Positions 38,801 to 53,800 are shown, counted from the first letter of the stretch. The stretch is 64,000 nucleotides of DNA from Callipepla californica brunnescens (GCA_023055505.1 JALIRH010000036.1:4836001-4900000), one strand, 5' to 3'. Translations and numbers: made by a program. The notes: a model not told the origin generated them from the letters alone.

Positions 38801-41800
38801 TCAATGGCACAGCTTCTACACTTAGTTTCTAATTCTTTTATGATTTTTCTTTTTCTGTACTGTAATAGATACTACTGCAAGACTTAGGACCTCAGTTCAT
38901 CCCATAATACCTTGTGGTGCCGTTCCCAGTCTCAAAACACAGAACGGAAGCAACATTTTTTGCATCCCTATGCAAGCTGACTCTGGAGTTGGGGATTAGA
39001 ATTTCAACCAGAGCAAAAAGAAGGCTCTGTGCTTTGAGTTGCACTGTGGGAATTAGTGAATCCTACTTGCCAAAATACCAGAGTAAATGTGGAAGGGTTT
39101 AAGTTCTCTGAAATTAATACCATAAATCCTCTAAACTCTGTTTTTACCGTCTGAAAGAAAAGCTCTCTTGGATGTTCCCAGTGATACCTTTGCTTTAGTT
39201 GTAAGAGGAAGCTATGGCTCTGAGTTACGCCTCAGAAAGGGACTTGAAAAGATATTTGGTTGCTCAGTACAGATCTATGATGCAAAAAAGCTTAACATTA
39301 CCTATTACTGCATACTTTTCTTCCTCCATAGACCTTGGAAACCAGGTAAATAAAATTGCTGTTGTGAAATTGAGTCTGGGCACTTACACGATAATGGTTT
39401 GTTTTTAAGGCTGAATGCTGAGGCCTTAATCAGGCTGGACTCCCACAGACCTCAGTAAGAGTTGTGCCAAAAGATGCTGGACAACGCAGAGGGGGAGTTT
39501 GGGTCATCAGTTTGGTTCATTGTTTGTGGGAAGTGAGCTGTTAAATAGCAAATAAAAAGGGGTTGTCTCTTCTCTTTATTCATAAAAGTTAAAAAACACA
39601 GCCCTTTTTATTTAATTCTTTTAAATGCTGTTGGGATTTATTTTGCTAAGTAAAGATAATTCATGTACTGTGCCTGATTTTCTACCCCCGTGAGATGTTC
39701 CAAGTCTAATTTTGAGCAGGGATGCATAAATATCTCTTTTAATGTAAGTGCTACTACGTAGGTTAAACTTGTAGAACAGAATCCTGGTTCCAGCAGCTCG
39801 CAGTGAACATCGAGCAGCTCTTTGTTGTTCCCAACACAACCATGCACAGATTCTGTGTTGTGTATTATGAGACAGATGAAACAGAAGTTGGCAGTTTATA
39901 AAGGTGGCCAGAAGGTGTGGAAAAACAATCTCATAAAAATTTCATGGGAATGTATTTTAGACTATATAATATGTGGAAATACATTCAAATGCAATGAAGT
40001 CACAAAAAAGCTAGTCTCTCTCTTTTGCTTTTAGTTTTATTTTTTAATCTGTCTTTACAGCCACTAGACAAGAATGAAGTGCTGATCATTCTGTCTTTAT
40101 TCCCTTCAGTTCATGTTAGGAAAATGAGTTTGATGTTAAGTTGCAAATCCTCACTGCCATATGACATAATTGACAAAATAAAAAGCACTAAAGCATTGTT
40201 TTGAGCTTGGAAACTGATCAATTAGTAAGCTGTTGCAAACACAGCCTGATAAGGATTTACAGAAACCCCACACTTCTGCCCTGAGCACTGACAGAGAAGA
40301 GCAGCTAGGATTTAGTCTCTCACAACTGTCATGTAGTTTTGGGGAGCATGAAAAGGGGAGGAAGGAAATGGCAGCAGTGGAGTCTTGATATTTAGGCATT
40401 TGTTCTGTCCTTTAGTGAAGTTATGAAACTTTGGAGTAAGAAGAAAAAAAAACGAAGCAGCGAATGTGATAATCTGCTATGTAACGTGAGGTTTCATTTG
40501 TTTGAGTTTTCCAAAACACAGGAATACTTAATGACGTCACTTTAGTAGCACATAGAAAATAAATTACAAGGGGTACTTACCCTTTGGTAGTTGCCCCCAT
40601 TAAAGTAGTAATCTCTGGATGGCATTCCTAAACTAGGTTGGTCAATCTGAAGGAGATCATATACATTTCTTTAGTTAGTGATGAACAGGAACTGGTGCTG
40701 TCCAAAGGTGTCCTTGAAAGGCAGCATGAAATGCTGCACATGCCATCCAGTGTTGGAATGGCCAACAGTGAGCTTCTACCCAACAGTCAAAACTTCAGCT
40801 CTCTAGAAACTGAGGTGAGATGGAAGGTACCACTTCTGTCTGAATTTCTAAATGATGACAGGATGGATACTTAGCGTGGGTTAGAGAGAAAAGTCTTTAA
40901 GTAGTCACTGAGATAGAAAAATAAATTTAAGCAACTTAGAAAAGAAGCTGCTTGATTTGTGGGCTACGCTTCATGCATAAGAATGCACGAACAAACTCTG
41001 AAATATATACATACCTACTTTTGAAATGTGGTATCCTGCTATATAATAAACCTCACAATCAGTTTGCAAGTCACAAGCATTTCCAACCCTTAAAGGCTGT
41101 AAATCAGCAAAGGTCCATTGATTTAGCTGAAAAAGCAAATAATGCTACCACGGAATGTTTCCCAAAATAACTTTGAGACGTATCTGACAGTTGAACCATT
41201 ACATAAATTTTGCCAGTTGTTTATACGCACTGACTTTATGGAAAGCTGATCCATATGTAGGGGAAATAAGAACATGTTATAATTCTGATGCACATAAATA
41301 ATTCCGTGCAATATTTCTCTTACATAGATGATGTGTCTGCTGGAATCCCGGTCATCATTCCATACAAACATGTCAATGAGGACACGTTTGTTAAATCTGG
41401 AGTTCATTATGGAGAGTTTCTCTTCCATGCTCCAGCTTGGTTCTTGGAGATAAAGGGAAAAATATACATTATTTATTAGTGCATCAATTTGAACAGGACA
41501 TATATGTATGTGTTGCATCCTACATTTTAATCTTTTTAATCTACCCAGGAGAGCTGTCAACTTAAGGTAGTAAATAATTCTGCCTCTTTCAGGCTCAATA
41601 TTACCTTTGGTGTTATTCCAGTCTGCAGAAGCCACTGGCCAATCTCCAACTATTGTTAAGACCTCTAGCAGAGGCAATGAATCTCGCTGCTCTATGAGAC
41701 CTGAGAGATGAAAAACAAGAACTCTTTTGTTTTGGGAGCTGGGACGTGGACTGAGGAGAATGGAGAAAGAAGAAAAATAGATAATATTCATTACAGATTA

Positions 41801-44800
41801 AATCTGGAACTGAGTCTATCGTTGTAAAAAACAAAGGAGACTCCTACATCAATCTTCACAAAGGTAGCAAAAATATGTTCAGAGTTTGAATGGCTTTGGA
41901 AAGAATGAAATGATTTGTACTTTTTGGATTCAGAGGGACAGGCTTTGCATGTTTGAAGGTGGCAGGCAGCATCCATGCCATGCAGCAAGGCAGCTGTGTC
42001 CATTTGGTTGAAGAATACTGTTCCAGACAAGCCCATGCAGATTACACAGGCACTGACTGGACTTTTGTTCTGGTTGTACATTTGGTATTGAACAAAGGGA
42101 CAAAAGAAGGGACTCACTCTCATTCATGCATGACTTGTAAAGTATCTTAGCTTTCTGAAACGCTTCTCTGTCCCCTTGATCCGAAGTCTCTAGCACACCT
42201 GGGGAAAGAACCATTGCCATGAGATTTTTGCCCTGGAGATCTTTGATCTTTTCATAGAAATCACTGAGAATTCAGGGCTGTGAAAAATACCTGCTACCTT
42301 AGGCTTCAATTACTGTTAAACTAGAGTGCTCTTTAAAGGAGCTATCAAAAGAAAAAAGTGTCAGGAAGGACGTGCATGCAGCTTGTCCATCTCCCTTTGA
42401 AGTTAGTACCAAATCACCTGTGGCCAATTTTTAGTGAGAACAGGATGCTACGACAAAATGGATGTAGTAAAAGATGGAAGGATTAAAGGACTGGAGAAAA
42501 AAAATCATAATCACAATCAACACTTCTCTCGATAATGTACAGTAAATAGTGAGAGCTGAAATTAAACACAGATGTGTAACCAAGGATAGAGAAGCCTCGT
42601 TCCTACCTTTTAGGATGATCTCCAGCTCGTCTCTCAGGATGTCAAAAATGCTGTATCTGGAGCTAGTTTCTGGGATAACGTGGTGGTTCAGCCAGCCCCC
42701 ACAGGCATACTGGTAGAAATCCTTGCAAGGGTCAGCTGTCGTGTCCATATTCTGAATTATTCTAGCAGCTACATATCAAAATTAGAGAGTTGAGTTCCAT
42801 GAACTACCCAGTAATCTCTGGGACTAGCAGAGACTGCCACCAATGTGCCTGGAAAGAAGGCACCTTGCTCATGCTGCTCAACATGGGTAAGACTTAAGCT
42901 CATGTATCATGACTCGAGGGATCATATAAGTATCTGATAGCAGACATCTGCACTGCAATTGGAGTGCTTTACAGAGCGAGCCTGTGAACAACAGTGTGAT
43001 AATTCTCCCACAGCTCATTGCCTTACAGACATGAGCTTAGGTACCTGCCTATGAAGTCAGTGTTTCCACTGGAGTTATACCAGTAGATGCTCAAAATTAA
43101 TAGCTCCACGTGTACAGTCCATTCTTAACAGAATCAATTCTAAAAGGATTTTTCTGATACTTTAGATGTATAGTCTGCATTGGTCAATTTACATCATTCT
43201 GGCTTAGGCTAGAGAGCCATTGACCACAATGGAAATCTTCCTGTCCTACTCCCTTACCATGAAAATATACAATGGAGAAATAACAGTAGCTTTGTTTCCT
43301 TTTGGAGCTCTGTTTACTTGCTGTCTTTGACAGAAGTAGTTCTATTCCTTTAATACTTATCCAGTCTTAAAGCCTGCCTTGTGTATTCAGATTGGGTAGA
43401 CAACTTTTAAAGCATCACTTCTACAATAATCACTCATAAGAATCGTCATTACCTGCTGTAACACAACCAGGCGTGGTACATATATTGCCTGAATTGGTGC
43501 CATAGTGAGTGCCTGTAGAGACAGGAGTAAGAGAGCAGACTGAGTTAGTTGGAAATCACTACCAATGTCATCCCCCAACAGTTCAATCTCAGTGTCAGTG
43601 AACAGTATCCATGTCAAAGACATCTCTTATCTGTGGATACATGCAGCAGCCTCAGCAGTGAGTTTTAACTCACCTGCTCCCTGTGTCCTTAGTAGAAATC
43701 TCTGCAGTAGCTTCTAAAAGGGGAAAAAAAAACCCAAACAAGAAACCAGTATGTGCCACTATTATGTGAAGAAATGAATCTGTATCCTCATTCCAGCAGA
43801 ATCTGAAAAGTGTTACCCTTGGGTATTAGTTTTCTCTTTTTCACTACCTCATCTTGGTTGTGAAATTCCTCCAGTAAAGACAATCTGCAAAAGCCCAATG
43901 TGCTGCCATAGCGTGTCAGTGGTGAGCAGGAGCAGTGCCCAGCACGTCCTGCTTGGTGCTGTGCTAAATGTGCTGCTATGGAGCTGATGGCAGTGGTACA
44001 GAGGGCCCTGATGTGAAATCTAGAACTCGGCACCTTGACTTTGTCACAGCAGCTGACCATGAGCTTTTCCTTGAGCCTTACTCTAGGGTGCTTGCAGAAA
44101 AGTTGCTCCAAACTTCCTTCCCGTGCAAGCAAGGGTTTGACATTAGCACAAACAAGATTACAGTCATTCAGAGGTAAATGAAACAGGAGGGAAGAAGAGA
44201 GGGCTTTGAAGTTCATCTGTGGAAAGCAACATAAAAAGGCCCTGCTCTGACTGGGAGCGTACCTTTCTGCATTCAGCTGTGCTGTGTGGGAGTAGGTCTG
44301 CATTAGAATAACTGCATGCCTTGCAATAGGTCAGTGTCTGGCAGTCTGAACATGGGATGAGCAAAATATGTGCAATATGAAGCTTCAGGTAGAGAGGTTC
44401 AGCATTTTTTTTTAACCAGGTGAAGCAAGTGGGGTTCTTTAAACTCTGTAACCTATATTTAAAAGCCATGGGTTCTTTCAAAGGGAAGGTAAAAAAAAAA
44501 ATCATATATATGTGTTACACACACTTCTTTATAGGGAAAAGCCAATAGTTGAAAGCCATACTGAAGTTTTCCTTAAGAAGTAGTGCTGGTAAAGGTGAGA
44601 AGGAGAAATGCACTGAGTGTGCTGTATTTCTTCCATCGTTTCTCAGGGATGGGACAGGACTCAGCTGAAGCCTGTTTTTAATTGAAATTTCTCCCTTTAA
44701 TATAACCTCACGGTGTTTAACTTCACTTTCTGGAATCCAGCTGCTTTCAACAAGATTCTAATCCCTCATTCCAAAAGCACTTGTGATTGTGAAAATGTAA

Positions 44801-47800
44801 TTGAGATGCATAAGCAGGGAAGCCAGATCTGTTCTGAAACCTTGGTTGCATACTCAGTGCTCTGAAACTCTGCCACAAAAAGAGATGATTGGAAATGGCT
44901 GGTGAGGGGCTCTCAATTTACTTCTGAAAGTGGTTCTTTTGTGTGTTGGGTTTTTTTCCTGGCAAAGAACCAAGCCAGCCTGACTGCGTATGAGATATGA
45001 CCAACACTGTCCTGTTTTACTTCTCAAGGTATTTGTTGAGTCTTTGCTCACTTTGCATGCTGCACTTGTTGAACCTCAAAGAACTGGAAACAAAAGTAAA
45101 ATGCATCTTTCAGCCAACGAAAACTTGTCAGATGGAAAGCATTCCTCACTTCCAGTCTGGCTGAGCACCATCAGAGAAGTGATAAGGGAGAGTAAGCTTT
45201 AATGGAGCTAAATTAAACGACCTTAGCTGTGGTCCTGCTCCAGATAGAAGAAAACAAGCACTCCAGACACAACTCAGAGGCCAACTGCTCACCAGAAAAA
45301 TGGCAGGAGGGGAGTCACTAAAGAGAATTCCATTGCCTTGACTTCACAGGGAGCCACTGAGCAGTTCTGTGTTTACTGGTAAGCAGCAGGTTATAGGAAT
45401 CATTTCTATGAACTGCAGAGCCCAGGAGATCTCTTCAGCAGTTCATCTTCTGAGTGATGGCTTTTTTAAAACACACTGCTCATCAAATTCCCAAATTTAG
45501 CTTCTTTTTTTCTGACAGGACTGTCCATGCCAGTGTCTTCAGATAGACTCCATACCCCTCATACTTCTTCAGTCTCTCTTACAATCTCTTACCTACAGTC
45601 TACCAGTAAGTACAGCTGAGCCAGAATTTCAGGTGAGGATCAGCAGACAGATTAATTGCCACTTCTGCAGCCCAGTGTGTGGCCTGGCACTGCTGCTGAC
45701 AGCATTCACACTTTGCATTCACTTAGCTCCATCTTAGCAGAATTGGGATAGAGGAGAGTCTTGCCACCCAAATGTCGTTTCACTGTGACTTGTGCTAGCT
45801 GCCACTTCTTTAAATTCTCCATCTCCTTTGACTAGGATGCCTCACTAATGAACATTCATGGAGCCAAAGAATGATGAGGCATCAGCAATCTAGGAGACCA
45901 GCCAGATCTCAGCCACAACCTTTTCTTTCTGTGCTGGTGCTGAGGTTAGATACTGCTCCCAGGCAGCAGGCTCTTGCAAACCTGTTATTTGTATGGACAT
46001 TTCTTCCATTCACAGCATAGGAAATGCAGGGGGCATGGCGTGGAAATCCAACCCCAGAACAAGGTGATCCTCACTTCAAGGATTGGATTTGTTTGTAAAC
46101 TGCCTAACGGGTGCAGGAGTGGTCCCTGAGCTCGAGCAGCCTGTATAAATAGGTGAGAGGAGTGACAAGCAGTAGGGATGCAAACGAAAAGAAAACATCT
46201 GCAAGTCTTACCCTGCAAGCCTGGGAGCCAGGTGAATAATATACCAATTAAATGGATAACTTGAGTGGTCAGGACTTGCAATTAAGTGAAAATGTGAGTT
46301 GTTTGCAGCTCTAATCTGTTCAGTCATCGATTATGATTTGACAGCTACAGTATGTGTTGAAATGTTCTTCAAGCTGTAACCACTACAGCAAGTGATGAGA
46401 TCTGAGGCTGGTAAATATTTGTGGAACATAGCTGAGAGAAAGCTATGAGAAGGCTGCCAAGATGTACGTGTGGGTGGTGATGGAAAGATGTAATTGAGAG
46501 CATGCTGTAGTCAGATTCAAAAATGAACGACTTCACTTGTCTGCCTGCCTTTGTATGCTCACCCAAATATTACTCTGCTCTTCTTAGTAAACTTTTTTTT
46601 TGCTTAGTTAGGCAAGGTTTTACGAGTATGGAAGTCCCCAAAGAGCTTTTAGATTTGTGTAACTGCTGCTGATTGAGCCTCAGTCATTCTTTTAATTTAT
46701 TTTCTTTTTGTTGTTTATTTGGTACGTAGATAAAAGAAGAAAAAACTTTTCATTTTCCATTAGCTAAATAGCTTGCAGGCCAAGCAGCACTTTTGCTGCA
46801 GTTTTGCTATCATTTTGCACTCATGTTATTCTCAGCAGTGTCTGAATCTGGGAAACATTTCAAACGAAAGCTTAATTGCTGATACAGGCCTGAGAAATAT
46901 TTATATCTTGGAACTCCTTTTCCACAAACAAGCTCTCTTCTTTTGTGTGCATACACTAGCTTTGTGTGCAGCACAGACTCTTCCCATGGATCTGGGTGTG
47001 ACACCAATATTTGGACAAATGTTAATAATGCCTGAATTTTGATTTGCCTGAACCTAGGGAGCATCACGTACAGCAGGTTTCTCATTCCTTTTATGCACCC
47101 AAGCGACAGGAATTCTTCATAGCTCAGTGCTGTGATACAGAAATGCCTGCTCTAGGACCTAGCTGAGGGGAGTTTTTTCTCCTCTCTTAAGCAGAATAAA
47201 AATGAACAACTTACTGCTGAGTGTTCTGAATACCAAATGCTCAGGGATTTCATCTAGCGTCGGAACAAATGCTGATAACACTCAGTTGCTGGCAGCGAAG
47301 GAGTAAACAATAAAACCAGGCTTTTTTCTCCACTTATTCCTCCCCAAAATGGGGAGTATCCCTGCTCTGCAGTTAATACATTTAGGCAAAGCACATTTCA
47401 CCTGGAGCTCAAATTGCCCGATGCAATATTAAAGAAGTCTCTCCCCCCCCTCCAGCAGTGCACTGGCACTTATTTTACTCTTTCATGTTCTACTATAAAA
47501 CATGGAAACGTAAAAACACACACACAGGCATGCTTCCCCTCTGAAACAGTGCAGCATTCTTTGACCTTTGTCAGAAAGATGTTAAACTCAACAGAATGCA
47601 CAAAAATACGTGAATCTTATTCCATATAATTTAATAATGCAATAAAATGTCACAGTCCTCTGTCAGCTCTGCAGTAAAGACTTTAACGTTGTTTGCAGGG
47701 GAAAAAGGAAAATTATTCACAGGTTACTTACCTCCGCTGCTGGCATACAGGATTACCAGGGCGACCGCAGAAGAAGTCATGAGGAGCAGCAAGACAGCCA

Positions 47801-47885
47801 GCCCAATCGCCACGGAGCGCCAGGATTTCCTCCCAGATTTTGTTGATTTTTCCACAATATCCATTTGACTTTCTGATTTCCCCAT
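29868..47885 (-). CDS. MMEL1: MMEL1 (membrane metallo-endopeptidase-like 1, neprilysin family, M13), complete 753 aa in 22 coding exons
   Basis: Type II membrane zinc endopeptidase that cleaves extracellular peptides. Exons, in order: 47885–47732, 43512–43453, 42768–42607, 42198–42118, 41700–41605, 41442–41324, 40646–40581, 38684–38550, 37944–37855, 37728–37592, 37412–37319, 37080–36952, 36687–36589, 36036–35953, 35670–35567, 34583–34525, 34002–33883, 33355–33222, 32804–32739, 30791–30696, 30436–30360, 29967–29868. All junctions are GT/AG, phases join, and the total is 2262 nt. The N-terminus [10 protein letters not shown] precedes one membrane segment (about residues 25–47). Catalytic residues are present: NAFY 546–549, HEITH 587–591, ENIAD with Glu650 and Asp654, His715 and Arg721; the C-terminus is CRVW. 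Each sits four residues after its human neprilysin counterpart. RSYRPEY-type and FAGESK segments favour MMEL1 over MME (e.g. [13 protein letters not shown]). The first coding exon may have an acceptor at 47897, implying a non-coding first exon. Human MMEL1 is longer because of an extra N-terminal segment absent here. Confidence 0.96.
43513..47731 (-). other. MMEL1: MMEL1 intron 1 (4.2 kb)
   Basis: The longest MMEL1 intron, between the membrane-anchor exon and the small exon with CTTPGC. In mammals this position carries extra or alternative exons. I found no clear open exon with flanking splice sites here, and no repeat family. Confidence 0.45.
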
Positions 47886-50800
47886 TATTGTAACTCTAAA
47901 TTGAGGAGGGGAAGGTAAGAAAGAATTAGCTGCACGGCTAAATCAGTGCGGGGTGAATGCATGACAAAGAGAAAAAGGAAGCAGAATAAAAGCAAAGAGA
48001 GGTAAAGAAAACTTCCAAATTATTACATGTATTTGTCCATTTGATTGTCCACAGATTTGCCAACCTCATTCTCCATTTTCCTGCCAGGTTGCCTGCACGC
48101 GGCGCGTGCTGCTGGTGCTATGCCACCCAGACTCAGTGGTGCCGTGTCATAGCTCCAGGAGCCTGCTTTGGGAAGTGTGAGAAAGTCTCATGACGAGGTT
48201 GGGCAACTCCTTTCTCCCAAAAGGGGAAGGGGGGGAAAAATGTGCCTCCTTCCAGAGTCGTTTTGAAAAGTATCTTGCTGTTTTGAATGATTTTCCTCTC
48301 TTCCTCCGTGGATGTGAGCGGCTCTGTTATCAGCAGCAGAATCCAAATAGAGATCCTTCCAGATGCGAGCGTCTTTGAGCTGTGTCTGCCCTGTCCTTAG
48401 CAGAGATGAAGGGTTTGGAAGGCAGAAGGCTCCTGCAGCGCGTGTCAGCTCCCAGGCTTGCCGGAGCTCCTGACCCCCAGCTCCTCAACCTTCTCAGAGC
48501 CATTCCCAAAGTTCTGAGCTCAGCTCTGTGCAGTTCCCAGCTTCAAGCAGACGCTCCTGAGCAGCAGGGGGAGGAGGGGTTGCATCACGCAGGCAGGCTG
48601 AGGGCTCTGTGCTCGCAGCCTGCATGCTGCACTCCTGCTGCAGAGTGTCCTCCAGCTTTCCTGAAACGTGCCACCAGTTCCCTGGGCTTAAAGGAGGAGT
48701 GAGGAGTCAGAGGTGGAAGCCTACATTAACCTTCTGGCCCTGTGAGTGCTGGTAGCTTTCAGTGTAATACGTGGCAACAGTTTGTGGATGAAAGCACACT
48801 GAGTTATACATAGGTGCAGGCGGTGAGCAGAATTCCTCTTGTGCTACTCCTTGAAAACCTAAAAGCCAACAGCTGGGTAAGACAGGGAAAGGATGGGCAC
48901 GTGATTTCCCTTGGGTTTCATGTAATTCTTTTCCAGAGCTGACTTTGGAACGGAGGGAGAAACAGTTCAGTCTATTATTCTTCAGTTCTGCGCACTGAGC
49001 TAGTGTAACTTACTGCCAAAGTTAACACTATAGATTTTAAGGTTGGTACCTCTCAACCTGAGCTCTTCACCAGCACTCTCAGTTTTGAGTGTGGCCAGAG
49101 GGAAGCCCTGGGGGCAAAGCAGGGGCTTCTTTGTGGCAGTGATGTTTACTGGGATGTGCAAACACAGTGTTCCAAGAATTTGAGCACAGACATGTTTCCC
49201 TGAATGGGGTAGGACACAATGAATGCCAATTTCTTCTGCCAGGAGTCTAAGCCTCCACTAATAGTCAGAGCTCTGCCTTAAAAACTCTGAGAATTTGCTT
49301 TCCCTTCAGATTCACGTTATGTTAGGCGTCTGTCAAGTGTGAAGGCAGCTATTCTCATCACTCCATCTGAAGACGAGTCCAAGAACTCAAAGATCTGAAA
49401 AAACCCCGCTGTGCTTGCAGGTCCTGGCTGTCCGTATGTGACAGCTAGTCACAGGAGGAAGGTTGCTTAGAAGAACAGAGCTGTACATTTAATTTTGTGC
49501 CAAATGATGGATTATTTCTGTTTGTAGGGGGTTCTGCATCTAGCAAAAGAACCTGCCATGCCTGTAAGCCTTCTTTCTGGCTGTACACTTTTGCCACGTG
49601 GTGCAGCTGGCTCTACACATTGCAGTAGACAAGTGCCTCGCAGGATTTAATGCAGATGTTTTTGTAACGTGGCTGTAAGATACCAAAGGATGTGATTGAT
49701 TTTGCTCATTTGACAGATAGAGAATCAAGATGCCAAGATCTTAAGACCTTTATGCCTGCTGCTCCCTATGGATTGTGATTAACGTGGTGTCTGAGGCTGA
49801 GGAAAAGGTGTACTGCTTCCAATAGGAAATAGAAGGAACTTCGGGTGTTGTGCTTCTTAAAGATCACCTTGGGTTGACTGAACTTCAGCTTGGAAAGTCA
49901 GCAGTGACAAATGCTTTGTGTTTCTGTTACTCATGCAGCTTAGCTCTGAAAAAAGACGACTTGTTATTTGTAAAGAAAATGTTTGCATTATCACTCCTCA
50001 GGCAGGAATCAGTGACAAATGGTCCAGGTAGCACAGAGCCTGTTCTGGGTTAGAGAATGTGAAAAAAATGGAGGAAATGGATTAGTAAGCTTTCATCTTC
50101 TGTCAGGTCCTATTCTAAATGATTTTGTTAAATGTTTTTCTGCAGTGAGCCTGCAGCTGGGTAAGCAATAGCTGTGCACCACCCAAAGCAGTCATCCAGA
50201 AGCTTGCAGTTGGTGCAGAGAAATAAAGGAGGTGCCTGATTAATGTTATCATTTTCTATTGGGAAAAGCTTTTTTTTTCCACCTTAAGACTCAATTATGC
50301 ATTGTTTTGGCAGACACAACATACACTTCAAGTGTCTTAGGTATATGCACAATGGCTTTTCAGGGCAGGTACAACCAAGTCAATGGGAAGGCATTAAGAC
50401 TGGCTGGCAGTGCTCAGAGCTTGCAGAAAATGCATTATTTTAGTACTTGATCATAGGTTTTGACTCTGGCCTTAGAAATAAGACCTCTTATTTCTTTCTG
50501 AGCCTCTTCAATGGAAGCAAAGAAAGCAATACAGGATATTGTGTTCTATTTAGCTTACACGAGTTTCAGGACTGGTGCTACCTTATTTCTAGTGGGACAT
50601 AATGAAGAATGTGTTAATATGCAAAGGACGTGTGAGTGCCACCTTACACTGCAGCTTTGCATTTCACTTTCTGCTTCTGTTGCTTTGGGTTCTGCTGCTG
50701 ACAGATATCCATCTCAGATATCCAATCAGAAGAGACTGAACAGCTAAGAGTGGATGGTATTTAAGGCACGAAATCTTAATTTATTTTCCTTTCAGTCATT

Positions 50801-53800
50801 TTTATTCACCTTGTATGATCTAGCAATTGTAGTTATCCCCATATCCAAGTAAAAAGGGCAACACCAGGCTTTAAATCACTTGCATGTGAAATATTTTCCA
50901 TTTTTCCTTAGTTTGGAGTTTTCCCCCAGTGTCTGTGGGACATGGCTACGAGAGTACTGGAAAACTCTTCCAAGAAACTGCTTGAACACTCTCTTCTTAC
51001 TTTTGTGTTTGCCTTAAGGATAACCAAGAACCACAAGTCTGTAGTTGTAGCTAATTCCTGTTGTGACTTGGGTTTCAATGTTTGGGTTACACAGATAGCA
51101 AGATATATTTCAATTTCTGACAGCTGGTTGGATAACCAGGTGTGTGTCATGTAAATAACCTTCCAGTAGATGAACATCCAAAACAGATTAGAATCAGTGA
51201 AACCTCAAAGTTTAGATTCTTTTTCAAAACTCTTCCTCCTTCTCTCTCTAAAGATAATGACGTTTTGAACACAGTGAACCATTATCAGACATTGGCACTG
51301 TTACATATGAAAGACAACAGTTTCTGCAGTGAGTTTCTAAACGCATGCTCTCTGCACAGAGAGGCTGATAAAAATGAGAAGTGGTCTTACCTCTGTGTTG
51401 TGAAGAATATTTTTCAGCTCCAGGTTTGTGTGCTTTCTGCAATAGAATTAGATGTTCACATTTTCTGGCGGTCAGAAGCAAATGCTGATTCTCATTACCA
51501 TCACTGATATCCTAACAAGGCTTCTCCCGAGGAGTGGTCTTGCCAAGTACTGTTCCTTACATCTCCCTCTCTTCCCTTTGCTGTGCAAACAGGCAAGGAG
51601 GTGTGCAACGAGAACACAGGGCTGACCTCAGCTAGCATCACGGACAGGTTCATGGGTTTGGTGAGAATCCACTGCTCTTTTACAATAGCATGTCATCTTT
51701 AAAGCATTGTGCATCCAGAATTAGGAGATATAGACAAATATCTGAGATTAAAATATTATCCCCATTCTACAGATGAAAGAGTCAATAAAGAATCAAAGCC
51801 AAGATCAGATTAATAGATGTTGATGCCAGAGGAGCCATTCTGTCTTGTCTGGCATCTGGCAAAGGAGCAAGCTTTAAAGAATTTCACACAAATTAGTGCG
51901 TTAAATCTATAATCTCTGTTTGAGCCTAGAGTGAGACCTCCAGAGCTGTCACAAAGATGCTGTGCCATCTTTAGGTGAGTTGCCTTCAGGGCACCAATGG
52001 AAGCGTGCATCATATTTGTGGTGTGAGGATCACTGCAGATGTGAATGGTTCAGTGTTTGGAAGGTCAGAGCCTTCACTGGTGAAATCTAATGTGTACTGC
52101 TGTTTGCATGTAATACAGTAAAAATAATGGCAACACAATCAACTTAAGAAATCTTAACAATACAAGTGGTGCTCTAGTGACTGATAACACAGTACTAAAA
52201 GGCAGATTTCTGTTAGAATTAGGATTTAGCTTAAAATAAATGAGGAATGGAAGCTTCTAATCTTATCTTTGTGAGCCTTATCACTTCACATATTTGTGGA
52301 TAATGTTTTAGATATCTGAGTGAACAAGTTGATACCCCTGACAGTTCAAAAGGTCTTAGAAATAAGTCTACAGAAATGGCAACAAATTTTAAGCAGAATG
52401 TTATGGAAGGGGAACACAGTTATAGGGGAAGCTCCTGGGGGGAACCTGAGTCAGCAACAAACAAAAATCTGCTGGAAAGGTGTGTGGAATCAGGTCTTGG
52501 ACACAGCCCATTACAAGTTAGAGTCCAGGAGAAGTTTCCTTGTTGGGAAGTGGTTTGAGTCTTTCCAGAATGACACAGTCTATTCTAAACTGTCAGTCCT
52601 ACATCTCTACTTAATGTGTGATTTTATTGCAGTTCATCAGTCAGGTTTATTAGGAGGCTTAATTGGATCACATTAGCTGGCATTTTAGCTATCCAAAACA
52701 GTTGAGAATGTAATCAATTAAAACATCCAAGCACATTAATGATGTAGACACAGGGTAATTTGTGTAGATGGCTAATTACCTGTTTTCTTCAGTAAGTAGG
52801 TTCTTATTGCCCAGGATGCATGAGAAGAAAAGAAGTGGCACTGCAAAAATATTGTTGTTCAGGTTGCAAAAAAAAAAGCAAATGGTGAAATATAGATGTT
52901 TCTGTTGTTCACACTGTATTAAAAGAACTCCACTGTTACCCATGCACAGATGTTCCCCACATTGTAATATTTTAACGTGATTTTTAGAGAATGTACTGAG
53001 TGTGTTACCAGGGTTTGGATGCCTTATGATATGACATCTGAGGTTTCTAAGCAATCAGGATGCTCCATAAAATGGCCATTTTAAGCGGGAAGATAATAAT
53101 CAGTCTGTTTCTCATTTCATCCACTACTGATCTGGAGCTAAGATGTGGCTCCCTCGTGACCTCAGGGCCCTGCACACTGTGCCACGTGGCACACTCCCAG
53201 TACGTTCACTGGGTTGGATCAGATATACACAGTGCTGACTGGGACGTGGAAGAACAACTGTGGGGCAAAACAAAATGCAGAACGGGAATGGAATGGAATC
53301 CTTATCATCCTCCTGCTTCCTGCTCACTCCTACTCTCCCCCTCTGGCTTTACTGCTGAATTGTCTCATTTGCTTTGAGGCAGTTCAGGAGTAAGACATGT
53401 AAACTTATTATCAGATACTGTTCCTAATTTCCTTTCCAATCTGTGGGGAAATCCTTATGCCAGTTTGTTCTCTCTAACTGTTGATTTTTTTGGAATCGTG
53501 CAGGGAACATAGAAATACAAAAAGGACTGGGTTAAGTGGTGAGACACCTAAACCCACTGCTAGTTTGGCAAGTTAAACTTGGCCTTGCATTGCATGCAGA
53601 GCTAGCACTCAAGTGGTCCCCTGCCACTCTTCCCCATTTCTCAACTGCTGAATGCCACAGACAGCGATGCCATCCTGCATTTGTCTCCTACCCTCCAGGC
53701 ACTTCACTGACCACATAAAACCACTGCTCCTGTTCCTGGAGCGATCTCCCTCACAGATGGGTACAGCTCTGCAGCATTCCTTTGCATCCTACAGAACAAA

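Noticed and set aside
41123..41791. 222-codon minus-strand open frame treated as a single protein
   Set aside because: It is read-through of two MMEL1 exons and the intron between them; splice signals and homology define the real exons.
48382..48702. 106-codon plus-strand open frame near the MMEL1 5' end
   Set aside because: No homology recognised; likely a chance frame in GC-rich sequence.
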